Positions 62,732 to 64,000 of a DNA stretch of 64,000 bases are shown here, in pieces (the stretch's first letter is position 1; the number at the start of each line of letters is the position of its first letter). Origin of the DNA: Pseudoduganella rivuli (GTDB taxonomy: Bacteria > Pseudomonadota > Gammaproteobacteria > Burkholderiales > Burkholderiaceae_D). The DNA lies in the NCBI RefSeq assembly GCF_009674485.1, contig NZ_WKJJ01000004.1, forward strand, positions 363,076 to 427,075, written 5' to 3'. The position numbers and the translations under genes are program-made. Under the pieces are notes generated by a model. It did no database searches. It had not been told where the DNA came from and saw nothing but the letters and a program-made list of their open reading frames with translations.

Positions 62732-64000
62732 GACTGCTGCAATTCATCCGGCGCTACCCGTATTGGGTGTTGTCGCTGGCCGTGCACGCGGCGCTGCTGG
62801 CGCAGCTCTATTACACCGGCTGGTACCTGCCCGAGCAGGACGTGCAGCAGCGCCGCGTGGCGGCCAGCAGCCGGGCCGACAGCCATGCCGCCATGCGCGC
62901 GCGGGTGTCGGACATGGAGCGTATCAAGGACTTGATGCGCGAAAGCCTGGGCGACGCGGCGGACGGCGCGGGGAACGTGCGTTTCGACGCCACCACGGCG
63001 CCGCCGGCGCCGGCCGACATGCTGGCCCAGGCCGAGGCGCTGGCGCGCGACATCGATGCGCTGGGCGCGCGCGCCCGCATCGATGCCAAGCCGGTTGCGC
63101 CCGGACCGGATGCCGGCCCCGTGGCGGACGCGGGCCGGGCGCAGCCGGCATTGCCGCCGCAGCAGGACCCCGCCGAAGCCCTGGCCGGACCGGGGCCTGC
63201 CCCGCAGGGTGACGCCGCTGCGGGTGCGCCGGACCGTGCGCCGGCGGGGACGGCATCGGCAGAGGCATCGGCGGCCTTAGCCGGCAAACCGGCGGGTAAT
63301 GCTGCCGGCGAGCAGGCCGGCGCCCCTTCAGGCACGGCATCGGCCGCATCGGCCGCATCGGCTTCCCTGGCCGGCAATCCCGGCTCGCCGGCGGATGCGT
63401 CATCCGGCGCGGGCGGCGGAGCCGGAATCTCGGCGGCCGGCGCCGCGGCGCGGATCGCTTCGCTTGAACAGCGCGCCAGGGACGTGCTGGCGCAACGCCA
63501 GCGGCAACTGGAACAGGCCGGGCAGGGCAAACCGGGTAATGCGTCCACTGCCGGCCCCGGCGCGGCGCCGTCGGGCGTGGCGGCCCGCATCGCGACCTTT
63601 TTCAAGCGCAACGTCAGCGACGAAGGCTGGGCCAGCGGCAGTTACCGCACCACGGGCATGGAGCTGTTCCACCAGGGCAGCGGGCGCATGGCCCACGTCG
63701 ACACGGCCGCCATGCGCAAGGGCGCCGGGCGCCTGCTGGGCGCCGGTGGCGGCCTGGCCAACCGCGTGTACGTGAACAGCTGGTACCTGATCGGGCCCTT
63801 CGCCGGCAAGCATGGCACGGGCATGTTCGAGAACGACAGCTTCCCGCCCGAGCAGGCCGTGGTGCTCGACGCGGCGTACCGTGGCAAGGACGGGCGCTTC
63901 CTGACATGGCGCTACGTCAAGGCGGCGGCCTATCCGCTGATCCCGCCCGATGCGCAGGAAGACAGTGTGTATTACGGCTACACGGAAGTGATGATGGACA
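62728..64000 (+). CDS. Membrane-anchored Ala/Pro-rich protein, partial (third partner of ExbBD)
   Basis: At least 424 residues, open at the window end. A short cytoplasmic start (MRLLQFIRRYPYW) leads to a single membrane helix (about 13-31), as in TonB or TolA. A long low-complexity Ala/Gly/Pro linker runs from about 100 to 285. A folded C-terminal domain carries NSWYLIGPFAGKHGTGMFEN and YYGYTEVMMD, a galactose-binding-like pattern. It does not look like the TonB C-terminal domain. It is coupled to exbD by ATGA. Confidence 0.75.
   Translation, partial: MRLLQFIRRYPYWVLSLAVHAALLAQLYYTGWYLPEQDVQQRRVAASSRADSHAAMRARVSDMERIKDLMRESLGDAADGAGNVRFDATTAPPAPADMLAQAEALARDIDALGARARIDAKPVAPGPDAGPVADAGRAQPALPPQQDPAEALAGPGPAPQGDAAAGAPDRAPAGTASAEASAALAGKPAGNAAGEQAGAPSGTASAASAASASLAGNPGSPADASSGAGGGAGISAAGAAARIASLEQRARDVLAQRQRQLEQAGQGKPGNASTAGPGAAPSGVAARIATFFKRNVSDEGWASGSYRTTGMELFHQGSGRMAHVDTAAMRKGAGRLLGAGGGLANRVYVNSWYLIGPFAGKHGTGMFENDSFPPEQAVVLDAAYRGKDGRFLTWRYVKAAAYPLIPPDAQEDSVYYGYTEVMMD

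Noticed and set aside
1..64000. CRISPR arrays, prophage, integrated plasmid or rRNA/tRNA genes
   Set aside because: No regularly spaced repeat of CRISPR size, no phage structural or integrase genes, and no RNA gene signature was seen.

Overview
The window looks like chromosomal DNA of a high-GC betaproteobacterium, most likely an Oxalobacteraceae member (Massilia/Duganella/Janthinobacterium group). That placement is an inference from the porin type, the PHA genes, and the oxygen-independent ubiquinone, NO reductase and NarK gene set. No 16S rRNA, tRNA or other taxonomic marker is present. The DNA is densely coded, with many 4-nt ATGA overlaps.

Layout. (1) 1-9.9 kb: a terminator from an upstream unit and a thiolase, then a LysR-controlled block: DUF1445 protein (D-glutamate cyclase-like), MFS carrier, fused 5-oxoprolinase, porin and Cache-domain protein. 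Together these suggest uptake and opening of 5-oxoproline-like or D-glutamate-derived compounds. (2) 9.9-13.1 kb: a small Lys-rich protein, acylphosphatase, PHA synthase and enoyl-CoA hydratase. (3) 13.1-18.5 kb: an aromatic-catabolism-type block (MFS, LysR, MBL-fold protein, FAD monooxygenase, DUF2783). It ends in a short repeat element with 28-bp inverted ends. (4) 18.8-33.6 kb: an AraC regulator divergent from a 13-kb collinear unit. The unit holds aromatic amine dehydrogenase genes in the order B-E-D-A, two cytochromes c, an aldehyde dehydrogenase, a DUF1329/DUF1302/RND/YCF48 envelope transport set and a chemoreceptor. (5) 33.6-37.9 kb: DUF455 protein, sterol desaturase-type protein and an orphan double ABC permease with a structured leader. 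(6) 37.9-42.7 kb: tartrate/hydroxy-acid catabolism (ttuC-dctA-ttuD with divergent LysR). (7) 42.8-44.3 kb: a Cys-rich metallothionein-like protein and an aminotransferase.

(8) 44.3-61.5 kb is an anaerobic/nitrogen-oxide island. A palindromic FNR/DNR-type box lies between a DUF2249/membrane-protein operon and a ubiU-ubiV-ubiT-DGC-decarboxylase operon. Then come class III ribonucleotide reductase genes (nrdG, a separate 61-aa glycyl-radical piece, nrdD), a norB-DUF2249-SirB2 operon, two NarK carriers, a Dnr-like Crp/Fnr regulator, carbonic anhydrase and a small unknown. The genes fit together as quinone synthesis without O2, dNTP synthesis without O2, nitrate/nitrite traffic, NO removal, and the regulator that probably controls them. 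Nitrate and nitrite reductases are not in the window. (9) 61.6-64 kb: ExbB/ExbD-like genes coupled to a large membrane-anchored protein cut by the window edge.

The strongest leads are the split class III ribonucleotide reductase, the amine-oxidation unit with its own transport set and chemoreceptor, the ubiTUV operon extended by a zinc-binding protein and a ThDP decarboxylase, and the ExbBD system with an unrecognised third partner.
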